Source: Mantis religiosa (lineage: Eukaryota > Arthropoda > Insecta > Mantodea > Mantidae). From it: a stretch of DNA of 64,000 nt. The notes under the pieces were generated by a model. That model was not told the DNA's origin. It saw nothing but the letters and a program-made list of their open reading frames with translations, and did no database searches. Where the stretch lies: contig CM060951.1 of assembly GCA_030765055.1 (NCBI GenBank), forward strand, positions 51,077,647 through 51,141,646. The letters run 5' to 3'. Every line of letters starts with the position of its first letter. The stretch's first letter is position 1. This document shows positions 42,421 to 52,620 of this stretch, piece by piece. A program made the position numbers and the translations under genes.

Positions 42421-43025
42421 TAAGAAATGAGGCATGTCTGTATGCATGTTTATATAAGTATAAATGAGACTTTTTTGTGGAGAATATGTGCAGTGCACAT
42501 ATGTCACATGCATGTGTTTGCGCGCATGTGTTTGTGTATAGATCACCTAAATTATTTGACTTTGTAGATAATCTTGATGCAGAAATAGTTCAATAAATAA
42601 TGTATGATTAATTAATTGGTGCAAGGATATTTTGACCAATTATAATGTAATCTTGCAAATGGTTATATGTTCAAATGCATTAAATTGCAGAGTTCCCATT
42701 CAACATCATACAGTTGAAAGTTTGAACATGACTGTAATATGTTAACTAATGTTTACTGGAACAGTAGTTTCATGTTAGAAAACTGCCTGAAGAGAGTGTA
42801 ATTTTAAAATTCATAACCAGTGGTATAAAGGAGAGAAAAAAAAAAGATGCTATGTTTGAACATTGGAAAAATAATTCAGAAGTGTTAGTGGAAAAAATTG
42901 TTTTCCTTATTTCTAAACACAATTATTTATATTTATTTCTATAATTTTTTTTCTTAAAAAATCATTGCCACTAATTCCATGAGGGATGGTTGAAGATTAG
43001 GCTGTAAGTGAAGTGAACCATTTTA

Positions 43026-43061
<36 letters not shown>

Positions 43062-44230
43062 TGGAATTTGTTTTGTTTTGCTACAGTAATAAAATCCTTT
43101 AATGGTGCAGAAACTGAAGAAACTGGTAAACTTTCTATGAAAAATTTGGCACAGAAGACATTCCAGTTCAAATTAAACCATTAGAAGTAAAAACAGTAAA
43201 AACTTTTTAGTTTTAGTAGTATTTATTGCTATTTTTCCTGCTTTACATGTGAAAAGTTTGGAGAGGAAATACTTTTACGTTTGCTCAGTAAATTCTGAAG
43301 CATACCTTATTGCAAGAGAATGAGATTTCTCTTGCTCCAAGAGGTACGAGAATATAAGACTATTCCTACAAGATTTTTGCCTGCTTTGTCAGGACGTATT
43401 TGTTGAAGTGATGTTATAAATGTTCTTTTGAGTCATAAAAGCTGAGCATACCTTTTTGTTTATTTTTTGTTTGTTAAATGTTGAGGAAAAGTAGTGAGAA
43501 TGAAAATATTGTACATTAAGTATGAATGCATGTCTTGAGCATATGTGTTCGATACTGTGTGGATGCATTGAAATTGCAAGTTGCAAATAAGGTGTAAATG
43601 TTTCAAAAATATAAATATTGTATAAAAAACAAAAAAATAATGAGCTAATGTATGACTGAATCATAAAATTATCTTCAAGAAAAACTAAATAGAACAAGGA
43701 AAATAAGATCATGCACACTAAAAGCTTCATCTTATGTAATAGACGATTGAAACCATACGATTCATAAGAAGGGATTTTTTTTCCTTTCTCTTTGAAGAAA
43801 ACTGACATAAGATCTATTCATATTGGAAAAATAGTTTCAATTTGTTCAAGTGAAGTTAATGAGCTTGATATGGTTTAACTGTGAGATAAAATGTTTTGTT
43901 TTCTATCAACTAAATTAAGACCCTTCATGTTTTATTGGAATCATAATACTCCCATTATCAGTGATTATTTAAGAATGCAAGAAAATCATTGTGAATCGGT
44001 GGAAATGTGCAAGCTTTTGTGGCAACAAAAATTAAGACATTAAATCTAAGAATACTGCCTGGGTTTATAAGATTTTTCATTTTAGTTCACTTCTTTTATT
44101 GTCATCGTAATGAAGAAAATACTAATGAACACAAACCATCCTTTCCCTTCCCTTAGTATGTAGATTCTCACAAAGATGGGAGACAAGTGGTGCTTCTCCA
44201 AAACCTTCCTCCTTCTGCCGAGTAATTTTA
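42421..44230. other. AT-rich, no gene recognised; contains poly(T)
   Basis: No recognisable protein was found. A run of 31 T occupies 43030-43060. The minus-strand ORF at 43389-43808 is AT-driven and resembles nothing known. Confidence 0.5.
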
Positions 44231-45137
44231 CAAGGTCTGTTCATTAAAGAATGATCCTAATTTGTTAAGTCATAATTTTTCGCACTAAAATTCAATCTTA
44301 TTATATTCTGTTAGCTTAATGTGAAACAAACATGCCATAGTAGTTTCATTGTTGGTACTTCTGGTTCCCATCTGTGAGAACCAGGCAAGTTCAGACATGT
44401 TCAGTATCGCCTATCGCTGCAATGGAGGTAACATGCAGTTCAAGTTGATGTTAGAGGAAGATCCGGAGTTTCTTTCAAACATAATCACTGCTGGTGAATC
44501 TTGGCTACATCATTTTGATAATGAGAGCAAACAGCAAAGCTCAGTGTGGAAATCTCCTCCATCACCAACCCCCAAAAAAGCAAAAGTGGTTGCTTCTGCT
44601 GGGAAAGTTATGGTAATCTCATTCTTTGATATTCATGGAATGGTTTATCAGTATGTTGTACCTGCACGCACATCAGTAACTAGACAATACTACAGGGATG
44701 TCCTGAAAGCATTGCAAGTTCATATCCGGTGCAAAAGACCACATTTCTGTGAAGCAGGCTGGATGATGCACCACGATAATGCATGGCCGCATATTGCCAA
44801 TGTTTTTGCTGAATATCTTACAAAAATCAACGTGAAGTGCTCCCTCACCCTCTCTATAGTCCTGATTTAGCCCCATGTGACGTTTTTCTATTCCCTAACT
44901 TGAAGAAACTCCTTCTTGGGAGGCATTATCCATCAGAAGCAGTGGTGAAGTCTGCGGAGGCAATTTTGAAGGATCTCTCAAAAAATGGTTTCCAGCATGT
45001 CTTTGAAGACTGGCAGAAACGCTGGAACAAGTGCATTGCATTCAGGGGAGACTACTTTGAGGACCATCAAAATTATGAGAATGAGTAAAGGTACGTTGTC
45101 AAAAAAATTGTGATCATTCTTTATTGAACAGTCCTTG
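44231..45137 (+). mobile_element. mariner element with internal deletion
   Basis: Inverted ends CAAGGTCTGTTCATTAAAGA (44231) and, on the complement, CAAGGACTGTTCAATAAAGA (from 45137) match over ~31 bases. TA flanks the left side; the right has TC. At 907 bp it is about 400 bp shorter than a normal mariner, the missing part being the helix-turn-helix half of the transposase. Confidence 0.88.
44403..45088 (+). pseudogene. mariner transposase, N-terminus deleted, frameshifted
   Basis: Two frames. The first gives LMLEEDPEFLSNIITAGESW, where mariners have a GDESW block, so the first catalytic Asp is lost. It continues with VISFFDIHGMVYQYVVPA and MMHHDNAWPHIA (second Asp kept). After a shift near 44840 the second gives LYSPDLAPCDVFLFPNLKK (third Asp kept) and FRGDYFEDHQ near the end. 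The DNA-binding half is missing. It cannot transpose; it could at most supply ends to another mariner transposase. Confidence 0.87.
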
Positions 45138-46105
45138 TCAATGCTATGTGTACATTTGCACCTGCAAGGGAGAGACAAAGACACAACTATGGTATTGATT
45201 CTAAAACATGTGGTTTTTTCAGGACTTAATCTTTAAGCAGGCATAAAGTGCTTCAATACATCTTATTTTGGACTAAAGGATATTGTATTTATTGCCTAGC
45301 ATTAGGAAGATGAATTTTCAAGATGTTACATATGCTTCTTTATACAGTTTTCTTTTTATATATAGCATTCTCCAGAAAACATTCCAATAATATAGAAGCT
45401 AGTCATACATTTTTGCCTTTCTTAATCTTTAACTGCAAGAAAGTATTTAATGAGTTTCATGTGCTGTTTTTCGTACTCTAGCATTAAGATCCATTCTGTA
45501 AATTATTTCTCAAATAAAGCCCATAGAACTAGTTTGCTTAATGGAGGAAAACAATGCTTTTATCTGTAACCCTGCTCTGAATGTATTGCAGTTGGGTTTA
45601 TAATATCCAAATTAAAATTGAATTTTTATTTATGGAACCTCTTTTTCTGCTGTGGTTCCCAGGGTCCCATTCTAATTTGGGCATGAAAGACTGATTAGTT
45701 TTGCTCAGAGATTTATTTATTAGTCTGAAGATTCTTTTATCCTTTGTTAACCTTTTTTAACCCACAACCTTGGGAGCTGAAAGTTAGCATGTTGCCCATA
45801 GGCCACAGGGGATGATTTTATATTATACAGTTTTTGCTTTGGTTAGAAAATATCTTTTTACCATTTTGGAGCAAATTAATAATAGAATTAAAATTAACTC
45901 CAGTTCTTTTTCTTGTGGAAAGCTACAAGACAAAAGTATGATAAACTTTGGGAAGGATGGAAAGTAAAAAAAATTCCTGAAGTAGCAGTTTCAGCATGTG
46001 TACCTAAACCAAGTAATCAAATTGTAATACATTATATAGCACATAGTTTGAATAAAAGCAGCCATAGATGATTCTTCAAGTAACCTTTCTTTCTCTCCCT
46101 TCCAG
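45138..46105. other. Unannotated, possible intron end
   Basis: No repeats or proteins were recognised. It ends in a strong polypyrimidine tract (CTTTCTTTCTCTCCCTTCCAG). Confidence 0.5.
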
Positions 46106-46240
46106 GGGTGGTACAGAAAGTGAAGTGTACTTTTGAAATGATATGGCAAATTTTGCAAGCTGCTTATTTATATTCTTATGAGTATTATATATAAATTGCT
46201 TATATTTAACATTTGTAATAAACATATTTCACATTGGTAA
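46106..46240 (+). CDS. Candidate terminal exon of an unidentified host gene
   Basis: A textbook acceptor ends at 46105. AATAAA lies at 46217-46222, so the exon plus 3' UTR would be ~135 bases. Three short readings are possible: GWYRK then stop, GTESEVYF then stop, or, with the one-base remainder of the exon at 3470-3595, 29 codons starting GVVQKVKCTFEMIW and ending at a TAA near 46192. The last agrees in phase with that exon, but this does not prove a link. No family was recognised. Confidence 0.42.
46217..46222 (+). terminator. AATAAA polyadenylation signal
   Basis: AATAAA about 110 bases after the splice acceptor at 46105; cleavage would be expected around 46235-46245. Confidence 0.45.
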
Positions 46241-47383
<1,143 letters not shown>

Positions 47384-47563
47384 CAAGTTAATATAAAAGT
47401 GAATCAAGAAGATATTGACACATTGCTTCACTTAGACTGTTTTTCACAGAACATGTTTCAAGAGCTGAAGATGGGAGCAATAAATAGCTCTTGAAACATG
47501 TCCTGTTAAGCGTCTGTGAAGCAATGTGTCAATCTTCTCGATTCACTTTCATATTAAGTTGAT
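47384..47563. repeat. Foldback of ~80-bp arms
   Basis: Left arm 47384-47465 and right arm 47486-47563 are imperfect inverted copies around a 20-base centre. For example GACACATTGCTTCAC pairs with GTGAAGCAATGTGTC, and ACATGTTTCAAGAGCT with AGCTCTTGAAACATGT. It contains no gene. It may be a MITE or a 3' structure of a Penelope-type element, judged by the ACATGTTTC...GAAGATG content. Confidence 0.8.
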
Positions 47564-47589
47564 ATGGACCTTTGTGTTTTTAAACTAAC

Positions 47590-48245
47590 AAGAGAAACAG
47601 AATAATCTGATGATATGGGACCTCAATCTCATGAAGGAAAAGAGGGAACTGCTAAATTCATGGGAGAGAAAAAAAATCTTGTCCCTGGAACTTGCTTTTT
47701 CGGTACAGATATAGAGGTGAGTTCAGGAAGTATAACAAGAAACATAATCAGAGCTACTGCTGTGACATTTCAGGAGTGATAACAGCTGATTACCAGTCGG
47801 AAGATTCAAAATTATTTGTGGGTTCCTCTACAAGAAGCTTGTAGTTCTGATACCTGTGGGACATTTCACTTCACTAAAGAAAAATTGTATCACAATGCAA
47901 ACTGTTTTGGACAGAATCAAAAATGTACACAGGTGCAATGTGTGTAGTGACTGGAAGATGTATTTTACACAGGTGCAATGTGTGTAGTGACTGGAAGATG
48001 TATTTTATTAGAACAATCTGTTTACACTGCTATGCATCAAACTGGGAATCATGAAGCAGTTTGCTAAGGCCTTGGACAGAAGTAGCTCCTATATATTGCA
48101 AGCAAACAAGTTTCCATATTTACCAGATGCAAAAGTAAAGGAAGGATGTTTGATGGGCCACAAATTAGAAAGCTGCTGCAGCACCAAAACTTGGAACAAA
48201 TTTTTAATTCTGTGGAACTTGCTGCATGGTTTTCAATAAGAAAGA
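47590..48245 (+). pseudogene. Remnant of a repetitive arthropod protein family, function unknown
   Basis: Pieces in several + frames resemble a protein often seen in multiple broken copies in arthropod genomes: DLNLMKEKRELLNSWER, a basic stretch with RYRGEFRKYNKKHNQ, LFVGSSTRSL, then LDRIKNVHRCNVCSDWKM. The end is FDGPQIRKLLQHQNLEQIF and NSVELAAWFS. I recognise the pattern only from memory and cannot name a domain. It may be part of a transposon. Stops and a 40-base tandem duplication break it. Confidence 0.4.
47926..48005 (+). repeat. Perfect 40-bp tandem duplication
   Basis: The 40 bases beginning TACACAGGTGCAATG (47926-47965) recur without change at 47966-48005. The identity indicates a recent event within the older remnant. 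Confidence 0.95.
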
Positions 48246-48295
48246 GATCATGATAAGAGTTCCTAAGAAATATAAAGAGCAAAGATTACAAAACG

Positions 48296-48760
48296 TCATC
48301 ATCATCTTCAAGGATTGGGCCCTGTGACCCGTTCTGTTCTCTTCAAGAGCCTACTGATCCTTCCAGCTTAGAGCTGGGTGTCCCACATCTCTCTTTCCTT
48401 CGGCATATAATCTAAAACTCTTCTTGGAAGTCGTTCCGCATCCATTCTTAAAATATGATTTTTCCATTCATTTTTGTTCTTTATTATTTTACTGTTTAAA
48501 TTAAAAATCCCAAGCTCTTCTCTTATTTTTTCGTTCCTTACGTGGTCTATTCTTTTATAACCTGCGACGCTGCTCAAAAATCTCAACACTGCCAATTCTG
48601 TTTGCGTTGGTTCTTTGCCAGTGTCCATATTTCGGAACCGTATGTTAGCGTTGGGACTGCCATTATCTTATAAAATTTCATCTGTTTCCTTTTGTGTTTT
48701 CTTGTTCTGCGTTCAGATGACAAGCGTCGCCAGATTGCAAAACTGTAATGAAAATCTTGG
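48296..48760 (-). pseudogene. RTE-like LINE, 3' end
   Basis: Minus-strand frames read IWRRLSSERRTRKHKRKQ, YKIMAVPTLTYGSEIWTLAK, FLSSVAGYKRIDHVRNEKI and NHILRMDAERLPRRVLDYM. This is the conserved RT thumb and C-terminal tail of RTE-type LINEs. The element ends at a GATGATGATGACG-type tail near 48296, typical of RTE short-repeat 3' ends. It is strongly 5' truncated and frameshifted, so inactive. Confidence 0.78.
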
Positions 48761-49007
48761 ATGACATGAAAAAATTGGGTTGTACAATGAGTCTGAAACT
48801 GCACTTTCTTCATTCTTATGTTGATCCTTTTCTGATAACCAAGATATCAAGCACACAGAAGATACCAGGGAAGTTGGTATATCAGCTGGGATATATCAAT
48901 GATGGCCGGCTACTGTTGATGTTTGAAAACAGTGACAGCCGAGCAGTCATTTAGGATTATTCACATTAAAGGTGACTATAATTTTTTCCTCTTATATCAT
49001 CTAGTGC

Positions 49008-49011
<4 letters not shown>

Positions 49012-49078
<67 letters not shown>
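49012..49078. repeat. (TA)n microsatellite
   Basis: About 32 TA units directly before SINE copy 3, so the SINE may have inserted into or next to it. Confidence 0.97.
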
Positions 49079-49080
<2 letters not shown>

Positions 49081-49310
49081 GCTCTGTAGCATAGATTGTA
49101 GCATGTCTGCCTCATGTTACAGAGGTTCCAAATTAGAATCTGTCAGGGTAAGTTATCTGGATAAGGTTTGTTTCCAGGGTTTTTCCTTATCCTGAAAGAC
49201 AAATATCAGGTAATTCTAAGCTCTATGGGCCCTGGGCTCATTTGAGCAACATTTCACCCAATTCATTCATCGTCCTATATGACAACATTGGATGTAAAAT
49301 AAATAAATAA
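49079..49310 (+). mobile_element. tRNA-derived SINE, copy 3
   Basis: Same body as the other copies: GTAGCATGTCTGCCTCA, CTGGATAAGGTTTG, CCTTATCCTGAAAGAC, CTCATTTGAGCAACATTTCAC, ending in an AAATAAATAAAT tail. It is more diverged in the head, where the B box is decayed (CAAATTAGAATCT). No clean target duplication was seen because of the TA repeat. Confidence 0.85.
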
Positions 49311-49377
49311 AAATTATTAATGTGTATTTCAGCATCACATGAACCAACAGTTTTGATTCAAACCTATAGATTGGCAG

Positions 49378-49552
49378 AAAAAACTATTTGTAGTAAGTTT
49401 TAATACTCTGTCACATTTTTATATTACTGAGGGACTAGTTTCAGATGCTGTTGCATCCACTATCAACCTCGAAGGTTCAACTACTGTCCCTCAGTAATAT
49501 GAAAATGTAACTGATACAGTGTGTTAAAAACTGACTACAAATAGCTTTTTCA
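49378..49552. mobile_element. Foldback or MITE with ~62-bp inverted repeats
   Basis: Left arm ~49378-49439 and right arm ~49489-49552 are inverted copies with a few mismatches: ATATTACTGAGGGAC pairs with GTCCCTCAGTAATAT, and CTATTTGTAGT with ACTACAAATAG. The ~50-base centre has no coding potential. The superfamily is unclear. Confidence 0.78.
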
Positions 49553-50469
49553 ATTAATTTTGATGGCACTGTTATTAAATTCCTCCATTCACGCATAACT
49601 ACTAATTGGCATATACTGCAGATAAAACCTGTGTATATTTGACCCCTCTTACAAAAAATGGTAGAATAGATATGTTGCATTGGGATCCTACGATCATAAC
49701 AAAGATATCTATAACCTTTTCATTGATTTTAACTTGAGGCTAAGGGAAGATTACTTATAACTCAGAAGTATCTAAAATCAGATTTCGATAATGCTCTACA
49801 TGTAAAACTTTACAAACAGATATATGTACGAAATAAACATTATTTAAAAATTTCTCCCTCTTTTAAGTATTCAGTTAATTTGGTTTCATTCACTTTTCTT
49901 GCATCAAATCCAAACAACTCATTTTAAAAAACATATTAATGAACTTAGAGCGTTTTCATTAGAACTTTTTGCACTGTACTTCAGTGATGCTTGAAGCTGA
50001 TCTGCTTTTTTTTTTTTTTTCCTTTTTAAATTACCATGCTTTTAGCACACATCAGTAATAACTTACCTCCTCATCGTGTAGTTCCCCACACAGAACTAGG
50101 TTGTCATAATGCACAAGATATCGAAATTTGTACATTCCGTAAAATTACTTTATGTATAGACATTTCATCACTACTGGTATCATCACCATCCTTAAGATAC
50201 CAGATTTAAAGAAAGTGTTTGATTGTGGAGTATGACATCAGTTTGCAAGCAACCCAAATAAATTCTATGGCTCCTAGTTAATGATGAGATCTTCATTTCC
50301 CAGATTAGTCAGTGTTATATGTTGAAACAGCATTCTTATATAATGAACTTTGAAATTTGCAATCAGAGTGCAAATGAAGTGACTGTAGACAACTGACATT
50401 TAGTGGGGAAAAAGTACACTTGAACATCTTCCAAAATTGAGGTGAATGTGCTACACATTGATCCATAAA
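49553..50469. other. No feature recognised
   Basis: AT-rich with a T14 run near 50010-50023; no gene or repeat partner found. Confidence 0.5.
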
Positions 50470-50488
50470 AAGATCTGTTTCTTTTTAT

Positions 50489-51310
50489 TCATATATCCAG
50501 CTTCTTTAACCACTGTTCCATAGGTTTTTCTTTATCACCCTTGAAACACCTCAGCTTCTTGAATTTTCCTATCACAAGTGGGAGAAGTTGATCTATTTGC
50601 ATTGGTAGCAAACGGGACCAACTCAAATTTACTTTTCTTCCATCATTGGCATGAGTCACCCTTTTCGTCCCCCCCCCCCCCCCCATAATTTACGTCCTCC
50701 AGCATTGTCATATCAGACGATGAATGAAATGGGTGAAATGATGCTCAAATGAGCCCAGAATCCATAGAGCTTTGAGTTATCTGGCATTTGTCTTTCAGGA
50801 TAAGGGGAAACCCTGGAAAAAACCTTACCCAGGTAACTCACTTTGACCGAGATTTGAACTCAGGACCTCTTCAATGTGAGGCAGACATGCTACCACCACA
50901 CTACCGAGGCGGGCGTCACCCTTTTCAGCTAATCTTTTGCTGGGAAGGAGATTGTAGAATAGACCAATCTCATCGTAGTTGTAAATGTTTTGAGGCTGAT
51001 TAAAATGCTTATGATTGAAATCAACCGTGATATTTATGATTTTAGCTAAATCTCTCGCATTTGTTTTCAGCATGTTGCCAAAGCTGCAGCATGTCTCTTC
51101 TGGAACCATATGAAAAGTGCCATTTCCAAATCAGCATTTCTCCTTACCTGCTGTGTTTATTTGACTCTGCACCCAATTTAAAAGCTCATTCAAAATAGTA
51201 TTTCTGTTACTAATGGCTGACATAGCTGGTATAAGCAATTGATAAGTCTGAAGCAATTTTGGTTTTAGCTTTGTGTCTGTTAGTGCCACCTCTTGTATTA
51301 ATTTTACTTG
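50489..51310 (-). pseudogene. Tigger-like transposase, partial
   Basis: Minus-strand blocks: LDQQVKLIQEVALTDTKLKP and LNELLNWVQSQIN (CENP-B-like DNA-binding half), then ARDLAKIINITVDFNHKHFN and IYNYDEIGLFYNLLPSKRLA. The last matches the Tigger IYNADETGLFW..LP.. block, with the first catalytic Asp kept (YDE). After the SINE come VTHANDGRKVNLS and LLPLVIGKFKKLRCFKGD. The later Asp blocks are missing. Stops break the N-terminal half. Confidence 0.78.
50667..50914 (-). mobile_element. tRNA-derived SINE, copy 4, with poly(G) tail
   Basis: Flanked by an exact 12-base target duplication, GTCACCCTTTTC (50655-50666, 50915-50926). The minus-strand head reads CGCCTCGGTAGTGTGGTGGT with B-box GAGTTCAAATCTC, and the body is as in the other copies. 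The 3' end carries 16 G (C run 50669-50684 on the + strand) where other copies have an A-rich tail. It is inserted in the Tigger-like transposase. Confidence 0.93.
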
Positions 51311-51330
51311 CTGATCTAGATATAAACATT

Positions 51331-51826
51331 TTAAACATATTAAACCTGACTACAATAACAACATGATTCTGAAGCTACTCCTAATTGGGAGGAAAGTGTG
51401 CTGCAGAATTTTGATTACACAGCTGGCTATGAAACCTTATTTTTAAAGTACTACAAAAAGAAGTTGGCTGTCCATCGGAGCTATATGGCTGATAAATGAA
51501 GAACAGTGCTTATTATTAAATCATCTTGACTAAAGCATATAGTAGATGGCTATAAGGAAATAGAACTTAATTTCAGTGTTGGAAGCATTTTTGTGGAAAA
51601 GATAAATATCTAAAAAAAAATGTAATGCTCAAAGTGCATTTCATGCACAGTAGAATCCACCTCAAGAAAATGTATGAGTGACTATACTGTTTTATACCTA
51701 ATTTTAATTATTTCTAGTTTGGCAAAAGTGTTACCTTTCATACTTCATCTGTATTGATTCACATTTTTTAATTAAAATGAAGCAATTATTATTGAAGGAA
51801 TAAAATTCCTAATAAAAGGGAACGTT
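51331..51826. other. No feature recognised
   Basis: AT-rich sequence between the Tigger remnant and the X-box-like site. Confidence 0.5.
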
Positions 51827-51840
51827 GTTGCTATGGAAAC
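51827..51840. promoter_or_regulatory. X-box-like (RFX-type) motif
   Basis: GTTGCTATGGAAAC is close to the palindromic RFX consensus (GTTGCCATGGCAAC), with two differences. It lies about 155 bases before the ATG of the HTH-like ORF. Regulatory meaning is inferred from motif and position only. Confidence 0.3.
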
Positions 51841-51994
51841 GTAAACAAAGGTTGCCAGATTGCTTACACTGGTGAATCCCATACTCCTCAGGTCAGTTAT
51901 TGCTAGTTGTATGCGGGAAGCAGTTAGCTTGTGTATTCAGTTGCACTGTGTATTGTTAGCCTACTTTGTTAAAACAGAATTAAAATATGTTTTT

Positions 51995-52612
51995 ATGGAA
52001 GCAAGAGGTAGTGGCCGTAGGATTAGAGGTGAACCGAGGATTCATGGCCCAAGACAAACGTCAGCTTATGGCTGGGGTTATAAATAATAACTAAACACTA
52101 GTAACACAACTTCACTTATCTTATTTGACTCCTGGGACCGGTTTCAAAGCAAACATCTGCTTTATCCTCAGCCATTCAGCTTGACACTCGCCCACTAACT
52201 GACGGACTGACCTTGACCACTACCGGAGTTTGAAGGATAGCTCCTTATCTAACTGCCATCTATCGGGGACAACACAAACTTATTGATGATGTCTATAGGA
52301 GGGATATCAAAATTCATTACCGGTCCCAGGAGTCAAATAAGATAAGTGAAGTTGTGTTACTAGTGTTTAGTTATTATTTATAACCTAGTTTACTTCACTG
52401 TCAGCAGCTTCAGTTTTTACATAACTATTATGGCTGGGGTGTTACATTGCGTAGTCAAACTAGAGAATTTGTCTGTTCTCTTAGAGAATTCTTCCAACAG
52501 GAGGATGAGAGTTTGCTCCTTATCCAAAAGCGATAGCCCCATGTCAGTAGTTATGCTTGCACGTAAAAGAATTCATGTGGGTCAAAATTCCGGCATATCG
52601 GCAGCATTGATA
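51995..52612 (+). pseudogene. HTH-like repetitive protein gene, disrupted by a 349-bp insertion
   Basis: From ATG at 51995 the frame gives MEARGSGRRIRGEPRIHGPR and SAYGWG. After the insertion (52079-52427) the duplicated GGCTGGGGT lets reading resume as YGWGVTLRSQTREFVCSLRE and FFQQEDES to a TAG near 52531. The block SQTREFV.SLREFF is familiar from a helix-turn-helix protein family found in many copies in insect genomes, possibly the N-terminus of a Tc1/IS630-type transposase. A further shift near 52530 gives SPMSVVMLARKRIH to 52615. Exact function unknown. Confidence 0.45.
52076..52385. mobile_element. Foldback MITE with 66-bp inverted repeats
   Basis: Bases 52076-52143 and 52320-52385 are inverted copies with no mismatch noticed by eye (GGTTATAAATAATAAC at the outside, CCTGGGACCGGT at the inside). 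The ~176-base centre is more GC-rich and non-coding. A 13-base direct repeat, TTATGGCTGGGGT, at 52066-52078 and 52428-52440 encloses the MITE plus 42 extra bases. The MITE is inserted in the HTH-like ORF. Confidence 0.9.
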
Positions 52613-52620
52613 TGAACATG

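Larger units (their letters stand above)
50470..51330 (-). mobile_element. pogo/Tigger-like transposon remnant, split by a SINE
   Basis: Transposase-coding sequence runs leftwards from about 51330. Both flanks of the SINE at 50667-50914 belong to the same frame order (…LLPSKRLAEKG | RVTHANDGRKVNLS…), so the SINE inserted into this element. Terminal repeats were not identified. Confidence 0.75.
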
